A stretch of 64,000 nucleotides of DNA, taken from assembly GCF_021295315.1 (NCBI RefSeq), contig NZ_JAIMJA010000003.1:62001-126000 (forward strand), in the 5' to 3' direction. The translations under genes and the position numbers were made by a program. The notes under the pieces are model-generated. The model was not told the origin of the DNA, searched no databases, and saw only the letters and a program-made list of their open reading frames with translations. Below are positions 17,880 through 26,783 of this stretch, one piece after another. Position 1 is the first letter of the stretch; each line of letters starts with the position of its first letter. The stretch is from Motilimonas cestriensis. Lineage in GTDB: Bacteria; Pseudomonadota; Gammaproteobacteria; Enterobacterales; CBDFNC01.

Positions 17880-17935
17880 GTCCTGAAGATAGCAGTCTTT
17901 GCTGAAAAAATGAACGTTGAGTTGATTTGGGAGCA

Positions 17936-17960
17936 CAAAAAAGTGCCCACACAGGGCACT
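17936..17960 (-). terminator. terminator after the yceI gene
   Basis: On the minus strand, AGTGCCC pairs with GGGCACT around a 5-nt loop and is followed by six T. It lies 40 bp past the yceI stop. Confidence 0.8.
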
Positions 17961-17999
17961 TGATGTTATTTAATGAAAGCTGTATTCAGAAAAGCAGAA

Positions 18000-18578
18000 T
18001 TACTTTTTAATACCTTCGATATGAAACTCAAGCTCAACCGTTGCCGATTGTGGGCCTAGGTCCATTGGAATACCGTAATCTTTCATGGTGATAGTCGTTG
18101 CACCTTCAAAGCCAGCGCGGTAGCCACCCCAAGGGTCTTTACCTTCGCCCACTTTAGTTACGTCAATTACTATATCTTTGGTTACGCCACGAAGCGTAAA
18201 TTGGCCATGTAGTTTACCGGTTTGACCGTCTGTTGAGTCAAACTTAGTGCTAACAAACTTAGCTTCAGGGTATTTATCAACTTCTAAAAAGTCTTTGCTA
18301 CGAATGTGCTTATCGCGCTCTGCGTGGTTAGAGTTAACGCTTTTAGTGTCGATCGTCACTGCAATCTTAGCTGCGCTTGGATCCGCTTGGTCATAGCTAA
18401 AGTCGCCAGTGAAAGTATCAAAGCGACCCACTACCCAGCTGTAACCTAAGTGATTTACTTTAAAGTTGACTGAAGCATGGGCACCACGGGTATCGATTGC
18501 ATAGTCTGCTGCTAATACAGGCGTTGCAGCAGTAAATAATCCAGCCGTTAAAATGGCAGCAGTAAGATGTTTTTTCAT
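18000..18578 (-). CDS. yceI: YceI family periplasmic lipid-binding protein
   Basis: 192 aa with a signal peptide (cleavage after VLAA, residue ~23). The mature part is a YceI lipocalin-like barrel: AHASVNFKVNHLGYSWVVGRFDTF, then HIRSKDFLEVDKYPEAKFVST and GPQSATVELEFHIEG. The family binds isoprenoids such as polyprenyl chains and is linked to quinone or envelope functions. Its start is 2 bp after the stop of the cytochrome b561 gene, the usual yceJ-yceI operon, and a terminator follows. Confidence 0.93.
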   Translation of the reverse strand: MKKHLTAAILTAGLFTAATPVLAADYAIDTRGAHASVNFKVNHLGYSWVVGRFDTFTGDFSYDQADPSAAKIAVTIDTKSVNSNHAERDKHIRSKDFLEVDKYPEAKFVSTKFDSTDGQTGKLHGQFTLRGVTKDIVIDVTKVGEGKDPWGGYRAGFEGATTITMKDYGIPMDLGPQSATVELEFHIEGIKK

Positions 18579-18580
18579 TA

Positions 18581-19147
18581 TTATTTCCTTGTTGGTGTAG
18601 AGTTCACCGGTTTTAGCATCCGGTTGAGGGTAGCGTCTTTATCAATAAAATGGTGTTTTAAAGCGGCCAGTGCGTGGCCAGCGCTAAGAACAATTAAGCT
18701 CCAAGCCAAAATCTCATGTATATCACCTGCTATTTCTTCTTGTTGCGGCAAACCCGATAGCAGGGCGGGTACATCGAACCAACCGAACACAGAAATAGCA
18801 CGCCCGTCTGCGGTAGAAATAAGGTAACCTGAGATCATTAGTACAAACAGCATAGCGTATAACGCAAAATGGCCCAGTTTAGCGACGGTTTTCTCCCAAG
18901 CTTGATGGTTGGATAAGCCATGGGGTTTGGGATTGATCAGGCGCCAAATAATGCGAAACACCATTAATGCAAATAAACATAGACCAAAACTTTTGTGCAG
19001 CATAGGCGCAGTTTGATACCAGTCAGAATAGTAGCCTAAATCGACCATCCAGTAGCCAAGTGCAAACAAACTGAACACAGCCAATGCCACTAACCAGTGC
19101 ATCACGATGCTCACTAATCCATAACCTTGAGTTGAATTTTTTAACAC
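18581..19147 (-). CDS. yceJ: cytochrome b561 family membrane protein
   Basis: 188 aa with four membrane spans and His residues placed for two b haems: MHWLVALAVF in helix 1, MLHKSFGLCLFALMVFRIIWRL in helix 2, GHFALYAMLFVLMISGYL in helix 3 and GDIHEILAWSLIVLSAGHALAALKHHF in helix 4. It probably passes electrons from ubiquinol to a periplasmic acceptor. The frame opens with a GTG at 19147 with only a weak ribosome binding site. First gene of the yceJ-yceI pair. Confidence 0.92.
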   Translation of the reverse strand: MLKNSTQGYGLVSIVMHWLVALAVFSLFALGYWMVDLGYYSDWYQTAPMLHKSFGLCLFALMVFRIIWRLINPKPHGLSNHQAWEKTVAKLGHFALYAMLFVLMISGYLISTADGRAISVFGWFDVPALLSGLPQQEEIAGDIHEILAWSLIVLSAGHALAALKHHFIDKDATLNRMLKPVNSTPTRK

Positions 19148-20017
19148 TGGGCTGTCCCATTTATCAAATAATAACGATTCAGATTTATATCATGGCTGAA
19201 TTTATTTTAGAACAAAAGCAGAATATTTCGTGTGAACAATTCTAAAAAGTAGGACTGTTATTCAGGCTGTTGGTTTTCGGTGGCGAGATGAAAGATGAAA
19301 AATTTTTAATCGAGAAGTATTGCTATGGCCCGTTCTGGCGAGTTTGCTCTAAGCAATAAGCTGCAGTGATGAGGCTGAATGCTAACGGCGTTTAGTTTAC
19401 CCAGAAGTGAAGGTTTTATGTTTGCAGTGATACTAGGGCAAGAGTGACGCAACAGTGCAATGATTAGATATTGATTAGCAGTCATTTAGTGAGTTGCTTA
19501 CTTGATACAGGGGGTTCTGTGTATAAGGAGGGAAATTTGCCGGCTTCAGGGCGGCCAAACATTGAAGCCGGCTTAACAACCTATTACTTTGTTTAGGAGT
19601 TCAAACATAATCAAAGTGTAAAGTTATCTGTTACATTTCTTATGAGTGCTTGAATGAGCAAAAGTTCAAAATATTTTAAATAAAATTACATGAAATCACG
19701 CTGGTTTACTGATGAAAGGCTTTCAGGTGGCGGAGGATTGTTTGTAACTGTTTGTATCATAAGACTAATGCTCATTTTCTCTAGGCGTGAAAGTAGATGT
19801 TACTCCGATGTTATTACTCTATTAATGAGCACTCTGAGCATAAGTGTTCTGTTACAGAAAGGTATTTTTTTACCCCTGCCTAAACACCTCGAATGGTGTG
19901 ACTTTTTTCCTAAAAGTTAAGTGAATCATAATCTTGTTAAAATCATTTATAACTTAGATGCAGCAATGCAGATTTAACTGCTATCTTTGATAAACGAAAT
20001 GATTGTAAGAGGGAATT
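19148..20017. other. 870-bp region without a convincing gene
   Basis: Contains a perfect 10-bp inverted repeat (GCCGGCTTCA 19539-19548 with TGAAGCCGGC 19563-19572) with no T-run after it. It also has a 76-codon ORF (19690-19920) whose product, with many Ser, Arg and Cys, looks like chance coding. The ribosome binding site GAGGGA for the next gene is at its right edge. I see nothing else. Confidence 0.5.
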
Positions 20018-20977
20018 ATGTCTAGGACTTTAAACATTACTAATGGTGATTGCGCAGCAGATGCAATGCGACATGCTGGCATTATCGGTGATTATTTACC
20101 TTGGCGTGACTTATTACATGAGGGGCCGGTTCCTCATGGTTTATCCCTTGAAGCTTTATCTGGCGTACGTGCAGAGTATATCGCACAAATGGGGTGGGGG
20201 GATTATGACCAAGTGCTAAACAGCTTTCGTACCCGGGATCAACGACTGCAGCGCCTGAACTATTACAAAAAAATTATCCTTTGGTTTGAGTTTGATCTAT
20301 ACGATCAACTACAAATGCTACAGATATTAGACTGGTTTAACAAACAACCCCAGCTAACCGTTGATATTGGCGTTATTTGCGTCGATAAGTATTTATCAGA
20401 ATGCTCAGATGCAGAGCTGGTTTGTTTACTTAATGAAGAGCAGCCTTTAAGCAATCAAATGTTAGATGTTGCCAGTTATGGCTGGCAGGTGTTTACACAA
20501 GAAAATCCTACGCTGTTATCTTCTTTGTTAAACCTCGATACCAGTGTGCTGCCTTACCTTAATGGTGCCGTAAAGCGCTTATTGCAAGAGTACCCTTCTA
20601 CCTTTAATGGATTGGGGTTGGCACAGCAAATAGCTTTAACCTACATCCAGCAGGGTCGATCGGATCCAAAAGAGCTGTTTAGCCTTTATCAAGTTGAAGA
20701 AGCAAGACGGTTTATGGCTGATAATGTATTTTTTCAGCGTTTATTATCGTTAAATGCAGCCAGAGTCATTCATTGGCCTAAGCCAAGCTGGGAGTGCCCT
20801 GTTGCTATTACTGAGTTAGGTGAGCAGGTGCTCACGGGGGGGCGACATTTATTAGATATCATTACGCTTGATTATTGGGTAGGCGGGGTGCATTTAACCC
20901 CGGATAATATTTGGTTGTGGGATGATAAACTCGCACACTTAACTCGGCGTAGCACTTCACAACAACCTAGTTTTTAG
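20018..20977 (+). CDS. DUF1835 domain protein
   Basis: 319 aa, soluble. The N-terminal ~125 residues fit DUF1835: LNITNGDCAADAMRHAGIIG, then LPWRDLLHEGPVPHGLSLEALSGVRAEYI and IILWFEFDLYDQLQMLQILDWF. The family has no established function. The C-terminal part contains a second helical region that may be the domain often paired with DUF1835. The ATG is preceded by AGAGGGA. Transcribed alone. Confidence 0.8.
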   Translation: MSRTLNITNGDCAADAMRHAGIIGDYLPWRDLLHEGPVPHGLSLEALSGVRAEYIAQMGWGDYDQVLNSFRTRDQRLQRLNYYKKIILWFEFDLYDQLQMLQILDWFNKQPQLTVDIGVICVDKYLSECSDAELVCLLNEEQPLSNQMLDVASYGWQVFTQENPTLLSSLLNLDTSVLPYLNGAVKRLLQEYPSTFNGLGLAQQIALTYIQQGRSDPKELFSLYQVEEARRFMADNVFFQRLLSLNAARVIHWPKPSWECPVAITELGEQVLTGGRHLLDIITLDYWVGGVHLTPDNIWLWDDKLAHLTRRSTSQQPSF

Positions 20978-21007
20978 TTGCGCTACCAGCTCGTAAACCT
21001 GAAGGGG

Positions 21008-21826
21008 CTAAACCTGCTTTTTAAACACTTCAATTTTAAAGTCTAAGTCTAAGGTGAGCGACTGACTGCTAAGTTGTTGCTTTTGCGTTGCTGTTAATTT
21101 GTAAGCAAAAGGGGTCATTTCTAATAGGTTAGCAATGTCTTGGCTGTGTGTTAACGTAATCGGGTAAGTCAGCGCAACTTGTTCTACCACCATTAACCCC
21201 TCTATTTCCGAAGGTGCGTCGCTATGGGGTTGCGGTGTATCGTAAATAGCTTGTTTTAACTGAAATAAATGCCTTGGTCCTGGGCTTACGCTGATAACAC
21301 AGCCGTCATTCTTTAACACTCGTTGTAGTTCGTTGGCATCCGAAGGGGCGTAAATGCGAGTAATACAATCAAATTGCTGTCCCGCAAAAGGCAAGTCGAA
21401 GGCACTGGCAATGCAAAATTGAATTGATTTGGCACGCTTAGCGGCATAACGAATCGCTGATTTTGAAATATCCAATCCGTGCCAACTAATATTGGCTTGA
21501 GTATTAGCTGTGAAATACTGGCAGTAATAACCTTCACCACAACCAAGGTCTAGAGCATGAATATGCTCTTGTTTAGCGGCCATTTGTTGCTTTATTAATA
21601 GCGCAACTTGCTCCGCCAAAGGTTGATAGAACCCCTTATTTAAAAAATCACGACGCGCTTGCATCATCATTTTATTATCGCCAGGGTCGATAGAGTTCTT
21701 TTTTTGCACCGGTAATAAATTTAAGTACCCTTCTTTGGCAAAATCAAAGCAGTGGTTTTGCGGGCAACGTGCGCTGCTGTTATCGCGAGAAAGTGGTGCT
21801 TGGCATAACGGGCAAATAAAAAGCAT
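21008..21826 (-). CDS. rlmA: 23S rRNA (guanine745-N1)-methyltransferase
   Basis: 272 aa (E. coli RlmA 269). The N-terminal zinc site CPLCQAPLSRDNSSARCPQN precedes the SAM-binding Rossmann motif ALDLGCGEGYYC (about residue 95). RlmA methylates G745 in helix 35 of 23S rRNA. The FDFAKEGYLNLLPVQ segment is a family signature. Divergent from the GNAT gene downstream. Confidence 0.93.
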   Translation of the reverse strand: MLFICPLCQAPLSRDNSSARCPQNHCFDFAKEGYLNLLPVQKKNSIDPGDNKMMMQARRDFLNKGFYQPLAEQVALLIKQQMAAKQEHIHALDLGCGEGYYCQYFTANTQANISWHGLDISKSAIRYAAKRAKSIQFCIASAFDLPFAGQQFDCITRIYAPSDANELQRVLKNDGCVISVSPGPRHLFQLKQAIYDTPQPHSDAPSEIEGLMVVEQVALTYPITLTHSQDIANLLEMTPFAYKLTATQKQQLSSQSLTLDLDFKIEVFKKQV

Positions 21827-21995
21827 GACACAGACCTAGTTAAATCGGCATATTATAAAGATTTCTGCCCCTTAAGCCAGTGGTTCCTATGGTCGTTAGG
21901 CAGTGTTATTGGGGCCGAAAAGACAGTATAAAGGAGTGACTGAACGAGCAATAATGTTATGATTAGGCTTTAGTTTTTACTTGCTAGGCAGTTTT

Positions 21996-22484
21996 ATGGC
22001 GACGATTTGGTACTTGGAATCTTTACATCCCGATGAGCTGAAATCAAAATCAGCCCCTGCAGACTTGCCGTTAAATTTAATTGAAGTCGAAGTCGCAGAA
22101 TATCAATACAATCGTTTTTTATACCAGTTGGTGGGGGCGGCGTGGCAGTGGACTGATAAGTTAAGTTGGAGCGATGCTGATTGGCGTGAACATGTTGAGT
22201 CGGACCAATTAAGAACTTGGGTACTGTATTATGCCGGCTCACCAGCAGGGTATTTTGAGCTACATAAAGAAGGGGAAGACGTTGAAATTCGGTATTTTGG
22301 TCTTTCACCACGATTTATTGGTAAAGGCATTGGTGGCTATTTACTTAGCGAAGCTATTGGTCAAGCTTGGGCTTGGCAGGCCAAAAGAGTATGGGTACAC
22401 ACTTGTGATTCAGACCACCCAGGAGCATTGAAAAATTATCAAGCTCGCGGGCTGACTTTATATAAAACAGACATTGAGTCGTAA
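21996..22484 (+). CDS. GNAT family N-acetyltransferase
   Basis: About 162 aa. It contains the acetyl-CoA binding loop of the GNAT fold (FGLSPRFIGKGIGGYLLSEAIGQAW) and a C-terminal NYQARGLTLYKTD segment typical of the family. The ATG at 21996 (MATIWYLESL) has AGGCAG upstream; a TTG 15 bp earlier is less likely. Substrate unknown. It starts the run of genes leading to the FimV-like/TPR/GGDEF set, 26 bp before the next one. Confidence 0.85.
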   Translation: MATIWYLESLHPDELKSKSAPADLPLNLIEVEVAEYQYNRFLYQLVGAAWQWTDKLSWSDADWREHVESDQLRTWVLYYAGSPAGYFELHKEGEDVEIRYFGLSPRFIGKGIGGYLLSEAIGQAWAWQAKRVWVHTCDSDHPGALKNYQARGLTLYKTDIES

Positions 22485-22510
22485 ATGATAAGCTAGGCAC
22501 TGTATTACGT

Positions 22511-23287
22511 ATGATAAAGAAGAATAAGGATATTCAATTGTCACGTTTAGTTGTGTTATTACTGATAGTTAGTTGTGGTTTTATCAGCCTCTCGGCCCAA
22601 GCTAAATACAGTGAATTTATGCCAGTTGGCGACCCCGATCAGGCAACACCCGCGCAAGTGGATGGCGAAGTGTTTGTTAGTTTACACCAAGTGGTCAGCG
22701 ACTCCCCTTTTGTCGCTAGAATTAATTTTGTCGGTGATGAAAGTCTTGCCATGGAAATGATGTTTGCCTTGGTCGAGAGCGCGTCTGGCAAAGTGACTTG
22801 GTTACAACAGCGTCGTACCAGTCAATATATGTTCGAGGCATCTCACCCTACGTTGGCCTTTGATGCTCAGCGCTATCAGTTAAAAGCATATCGGGTGATC
22901 AGGCCGATTTTACTCGCAGACTTGACTGAGCAAGTTGGCCGGCCGATTACGCGAGAAAAAGCCAAGGCTAATGTTAAAATCCCTTTGAATACCGATTCAT
23001 GTCAGATAAAGCGGCAGCCGCAGCAAACGTTTTGGCAGTTGGCTAAAGCGTATGCCAAGCAGCAGCAATTGAATATCTACGACAGCATACTCAGCCTTTT
23101 TTACAGTAATTTGTCTTCTTTTTCGGCTAATAACATTCAGCGATTAGTGGGCACATCGCTAGCGTGCCCAACTGAGCGCCAACGCAATTGGTGGGTTGAG
23201 CAAGGGCGCTCAGGCGCTATTTATCAAGCCTTGTTGCAAGGTGAGCCTTATGATGAGGTGATTAGCCTTAATGAATTACCGCAATAA
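22511..23287 (+). CDS. exported FimV-like protein
   Basis: 258 aa with a signal peptide (about residues 1-32, ending SAQA-KY). The stretch FWQLAKAYAKQQQLNIYDSI...SANNIQRLVGTSLACP has the spacing of the FimV/TspA core (W..A......S....LA....N...F...NI..L..G..L..P). It lacks the long acidic TPR region of full FimV. FimV-type proteins work at the cell pole in type IV pilus and flagellum placement. The next two genes encode TPR proteins, one with GGDEF, suggesting a related envelope or polar signalling role. The family call is moderate. Confidence 0.5.
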   Translation: MIKKNKDIQLSRLVVLLLIVSCGFISLSAQAKYSEFMPVGDPDQATPAQVDGEVFVSLHQVVSDSPFVARINFVGDESLAMEMMFALVESASGKVTWLQQRRTSQYMFEASHPTLAFDAQRYQLKAYRVIRPILLADLTEQVGRPITREKAKANVKIPLNTDSCQIKRQPQQTFWQLAKAYAKQQQLNIYDSILSLFYSNLSSFSANNIQRLVGTSLACPTERQRNWWVEQGRSGAIYQALLQGEPYDEVISLNELPQ

Positions 23288-23334
23288 CTTACTAAGATAA
23301 ACAGAGACCGTTTAAGGTTTAATGCAGGGTAATT

Positions 23335-24795
23335 ATGTCTATCATCTTACAGGAATTACAAAAACATATTCAGGCTGAGCTGGCTATTATTGATGGCCTG
23401 TTAAGTGAAAACCCTAAAGATGCCTTAGCTCGAGTGTTGTCACTGGTTGAAGATGTGCGCCAAACTCGAGATGATCAGGGCTATGTCACTGTGTTACTAA
23501 AAATGGCGGAAGCCTACTGGCATACCATGGATTATCAAGCGGGTTTAAGGGTATGCAGCCGCATTGAGTCTCTGCTTACTCCCGAGCTAGAATTTCAGTT
23601 TTTAACTCAATTGCTACATCGTATGGCTACTTTAAATTGGGGGTTAGCACGCTATCGTTCGGCGCAACATTTTTGGAATCAAGCGCTCGAAAAATCGATT
23701 CTACACAATGAGTTTGAGTTGCAGCTTGAGGCTTTGATTGGCTTAGGTAATGTGTGGCGTATTACGGGTAATTTGGTTCACTCAGAATCAGCCTTGCAAT
23801 TTGCCCTTGATGCGTCGATTTTACGTGATTATAAATGGATCGCAGGTAAAGCTTCTATTTTGCTGGCTTGGTCGTTGTTTTTGCAAAAAAAATACGCCGA
23901 GATGTTGCCTATATTAGCACGCTGTAATGAATTTTTAGCAGATTGCCCAGATCAAACATGGCATGCAGAAATTCATGATTTTAGAGGTTTGGCCTTACTT
24001 TATTCTGGTCAGGTTGAGGAAGCCGCCAGTGAAATAAAGCAGGCTTTGCAAATAGCGACGGATAATAATTTAGCTTGGATGTCTGCTCACGCTTCTGTTT
24101 CCAGTGCTCGGGTGGCAAAAAAACAAGGGCAGTTGCGACAGGCTAACGACTACTTAGAGGTGGCGGAGCGGTTAGCGCAAGATTTTGACCAAGGTGAATT
24201 ACTGTCGCAGATTTGTTTGGAGCGAACCGAAATTTGTCGACGTTTAGGCCAAGACCAGCAAGCTTTACAGCATTACCGTGATTATCGCCGTTATGAGCTG
24301 AATTTAATTAGAGAGCAGTCATTGTCAAAAGGCAGTGATGAATTTCTGTCTTCGCGTGGCCAACTAGATCTGCGCTCTAAACAGCTAATTAAGAGAATGA
24401 ATGTCGGCGACTTTGTTAGTCAAATTCAGCACTATCCGCAAATGCGACATCGTGGTGCCTGGCTGTTTAGTTGCCGAACACGATTGGATGAGCCTGATCT
24501 GGTGGTGTTTGAAATTGTGTTTGCCAGCGAGCAACAGTGTGAACATGCCTTGCCGTTATTGCATAGCTTGTTGCAAGAAAGGGACCGAGGCGTGATTTGG
24601 ACAGCGCAAAGCATGGCATTATTAATGGCTGCAAATTTGTTTGAACGTGAGCCGTTACGCCAGCATATCGAGCAGCTGCTTGCGGCATACCCATGGTGGC
24701 GAACCACCAAAGGTGAAACTGCAGCGACCGTCACTATGTTTAATGTGTCTGACTTTCTAAGTTTGGCTGCACCAGCGCAAGGGGGTGGGCAATGA
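23335..24795 (+). CDS. TPR-repeat protein
   Basis: 486 aa, almost wholly helical, with tandem tetratricopeptide-like repeats over about residues 10-330 (for example VTVLLKMAEAYWHTMDYQAG and ALIGLGNVWRITGNLVHSES). The last ~130 residues form a separate domain (GAWLFSCRTRLDEPDLVVFE...) with no recognisable catalytic motif. It overlaps the following TPR-GGDEF gene by 4 bp (ATGA), so the two are translationally coupled. The C-terminal domain sits where the partner has GGDEF, so it might be a diverged output domain. I know no named function. Confidence 0.75.
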   Translation: MSIILQELQKHIQAELAIIDGLLSENPKDALARVLSLVEDVRQTRDDQGYVTVLLKMAEAYWHTMDYQAGLRVCSRIESLLTPELEFQFLTQLLHRMATLNWGLARYRSAQHFWNQALEKSILHNEFELQLEALIGLGNVWRITGNLVHSESALQFALDASILRDYKWIAGKASILLAWSLFLQKKYAEMLPILARCNEFLADCPDQTWHAEIHDFRGLALLYSGQVEEAASEIKQALQIATDNNLAWMSAHASVSSARVAKKQGQLRQANDYLEVAERLAQDFDQGELLSQICLERTEICRRLGQDQQALQHYRDYRRYELNLIREQSLSKGSDEFLSSRGQLDLRSKQLIKRMNVGDFVSQIQHYPQMRHRGAWLFSCRTRLDEPDLVVFEIVFASEQQCEHALPLLHSLLQERDRGVIWTAQSMALLMAANLFEREPLRQHIEQLLAAYPWWRTTKGETAATVTMFNVSDFLSLAAPAQGGGQ

Positions 24796-26378
24796 CTGTT
24801 ATGAATGTGCTAAACCAAGCGAGCCAAGCATTAGTTGAAGGTGATAAAGCAAGAGCCATTGCGCTGTGTCAGCAATACATTGATGAAAATACCAACGATG
24901 CTAAGAAAAGTTCCTTAGGGTTACGGATTTTATCCGATATATATTTTGGCTCAGGAAAAATTGAAACCGCCATTCATTTATTGGAAGCAGCGCAAGCCAA
25001 ATTAATCCATTCAGCAGACCAAGGTGAGTTGTTGGTAGTGCAGAATAGTTTAGCCCAGCGCTATGCCGATGATATTCGTTTTGAAGATGCCATGAACACA
25101 TGGCTGGCTATGGCTGCTGAGGCGGCAAACATGGGGGATATTGATCATTTTATTGAAGGGTTGATTGGCATTGCACAGTTACTTGAAGTGGTTAGCGATC
25201 ATCAACGCGCTTTACAGTTTTACAATAAAGCCAGAGATCATTACGAAGGTATTCAATCGAGCCAGCTAAAATTAAGAATTAATTTGTGTGAGGTGTCGTG
25301 TTTGATAGCACTTACCTTATATGAAGATGCTCGCCAGCTACTGGCTGATTGTGAAACCCAAGCACTGCTAGATGGTGAATTTGCCGACGCTTACATGGCT
25401 GAGCTATTTGTGTATCACAGTCAAATTTGCCGGGCTATGGGGCAAATAGATGGTGCGATAAACTTATTGGAAAAAGCCAGAGTGTCCAGCGAACGTCACA
25501 AGCTAAAGTGGATTAGCAATAAAATTAGCCTAGAATTGGGGCTTTGTTATAGCTTGATTGCACGCGCGGATGACGCCATATTGCTGCTCAAGCAAACCCT
25601 AACTGATATCGCTGATCTGAGCTTGCCGATGCTCAGGAGTGAGTTGTATGAGGCATTAAGCCATGCTTATGATGCAAATGGTGAATACCTGCAGGCTCTG
25701 GCTTGTGAAGAACAAGCGCATGCCATTGCCATCGAGCTATTAAGTAAGGTGCCGGTTAGTGAATTAGGGCTACATTGCTTACGCCGTTTTAAACGCTGGG
25801 AGCCGAAACTAGATTTTGAAAAAACGCGACTCGAAAATGCAGCGTTAAAAAATCAAGCCTTGAGCCAACAAGAGGTAGTGAGCAAGCTAGAAAAAGACGT
25901 ATATATTGATCCCCTAACGCGGCTGTATAATCGCCGTTGGTTGGATGTCACTTTTAGTACCCGTAAAGGACCTTATGCCATATTGGTCGCCGATGCGGAT
26001 CATTTTAAGTCAGTAAACGATGAATTTAGTCATCAGGTGGGTGACGTGGTTTTGCAGGAACTCGCCTTTATTTTGCAGCAAAGTGTACGCTCAGGTGATT
26101 TTGTCGCTCGATATGGTGGTGAAGAGTTTGTCATCTTGTTAGTCGAAACACAGGCCGATAAGGTCGTCAGAACTGCTGACCGGATCCGCAATCAAGTAGA
26201 GCAGCATCATTGGCAAGACATTATGCCGGGTAGGCAAATGACCATCAGTATCGGAATGGCAATTAAAACTGAACAAGAAGCTGTTGATTCGGTATTTGAA
26301 CGTGCCGATAAAGCCTTGTATCAATCAAAACATAATGGTCGCAATCGAGTGACTTTTGGTAAAAAAAAGGAAGATTGA
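24792..26378 (+). CDS. TPR-GGDEF diguanylate cyclase
   Basis: 528 aa. About residues 1-335 are TPR-like helices; a coiled linker (ENAALKNQALSQQEVVSKLEK) leads to a GGDEF domain from residue ~370. The active-site loop is GGEEF (about 442-446), and an RxxD inhibitory site (RSGD) lies five residues before it, so c-di-GMP synthesis with product feedback is expected. No signal peptide or membrane span. It shares an operon with the TPR protein upstream. Confidence 0.92.
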   Translation: MTVMNVLNQASQALVEGDKARAIALCQQYIDENTNDAKKSSLGLRILSDIYFGSGKIETAIHLLEAAQAKLIHSADQGELLVVQNSLAQRYADDIRFEDAMNTWLAMAAEAANMGDIDHFIEGLIGIAQLLEVVSDHQRALQFYNKARDHYEGIQSSQLKLRINLCEVSCLIALTLYEDARQLLADCETQALLDGEFADAYMAELFVYHSQICRAMGQIDGAINLLEKARVSSERHKLKWISNKISLELGLCYSLIARADDAILLLKQTLTDIADLSLPMLRSELYEALSHAYDANGEYLQALACEEQAHAIAIELLSKVPVSELGLHCLRRFKRWEPKLDFEKTRLENAALKNQALSQQEVVSKLEKDVYIDPLTRLYNRRWLDVTFSTRKGPYAILVADADHFKSVNDEFSHQVGDVVLQELAFILQQSVRSGDFVARYGGEEFVILLVETQADKVVRTADRIRNQVEQHHWQDIMPGRQMTISIGMAIKTEQEAVDSVFERADKALYQSKHNGRNRVTFGKKKED

Positions 26379-26783
26379 TTTATTAGGACAAAAAAAATGG
26401 GACCTCAGAAGGATGGGCCCCATATGACAAAAGGATGCAAAGGGTTGAGTGAGTAAAAGGATATCGAGTCCCTTACTCAGTTAAGTTATAACTGTCCTCT
26501 CATTTCGATACAACTCGTGATTATCAGCCTAAATGGTCGGCAAAACCGAGGTCGTTCTTTGAACACCATAAGATAAGTCTATAGCACTGTTTTTACTTGG
26601 TTTTTATTTATTTTAATCGAGTTTAAGCTGATTTAACTAACAAAAGTCGCTTATGATTGCTTATGGTTTTCTGTTTCCTAATTGATTTGGGTTTGCCTAT
26701 ATAGCGCAATTTGTGGCGATATAGCGCTATATTCTGAGTTCAATTTCTTATAAACTGCTCGTTTTTGTTACTCTATAACACTT
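26379..26783. other. 405-bp intergenic region with palindromes
   Basis: Four AGGA motifs occur within 26384-26464, one inside a hairpin with arms TGAGTAA/TTACTCA (about 26446-26480). Further on, TATAGCGC occurs twice, the second time in the palindrome ATATAGCGCTATAT (26719-26732), about 50 bp before the peptidase gene. Promoter or operator functions are inference. Confidence 0.4.

Noticed and set aside
19539-19572. 10-bp inverted repeat as a terminator
   Set aside because: No T-run on either side and no gene ending next to it.
19690-19920. 76-codon plus-strand ORF in the 870-bp gap
   Set aside because: Odd composition, no ribosome binding site and no family resemblance; likely chance.
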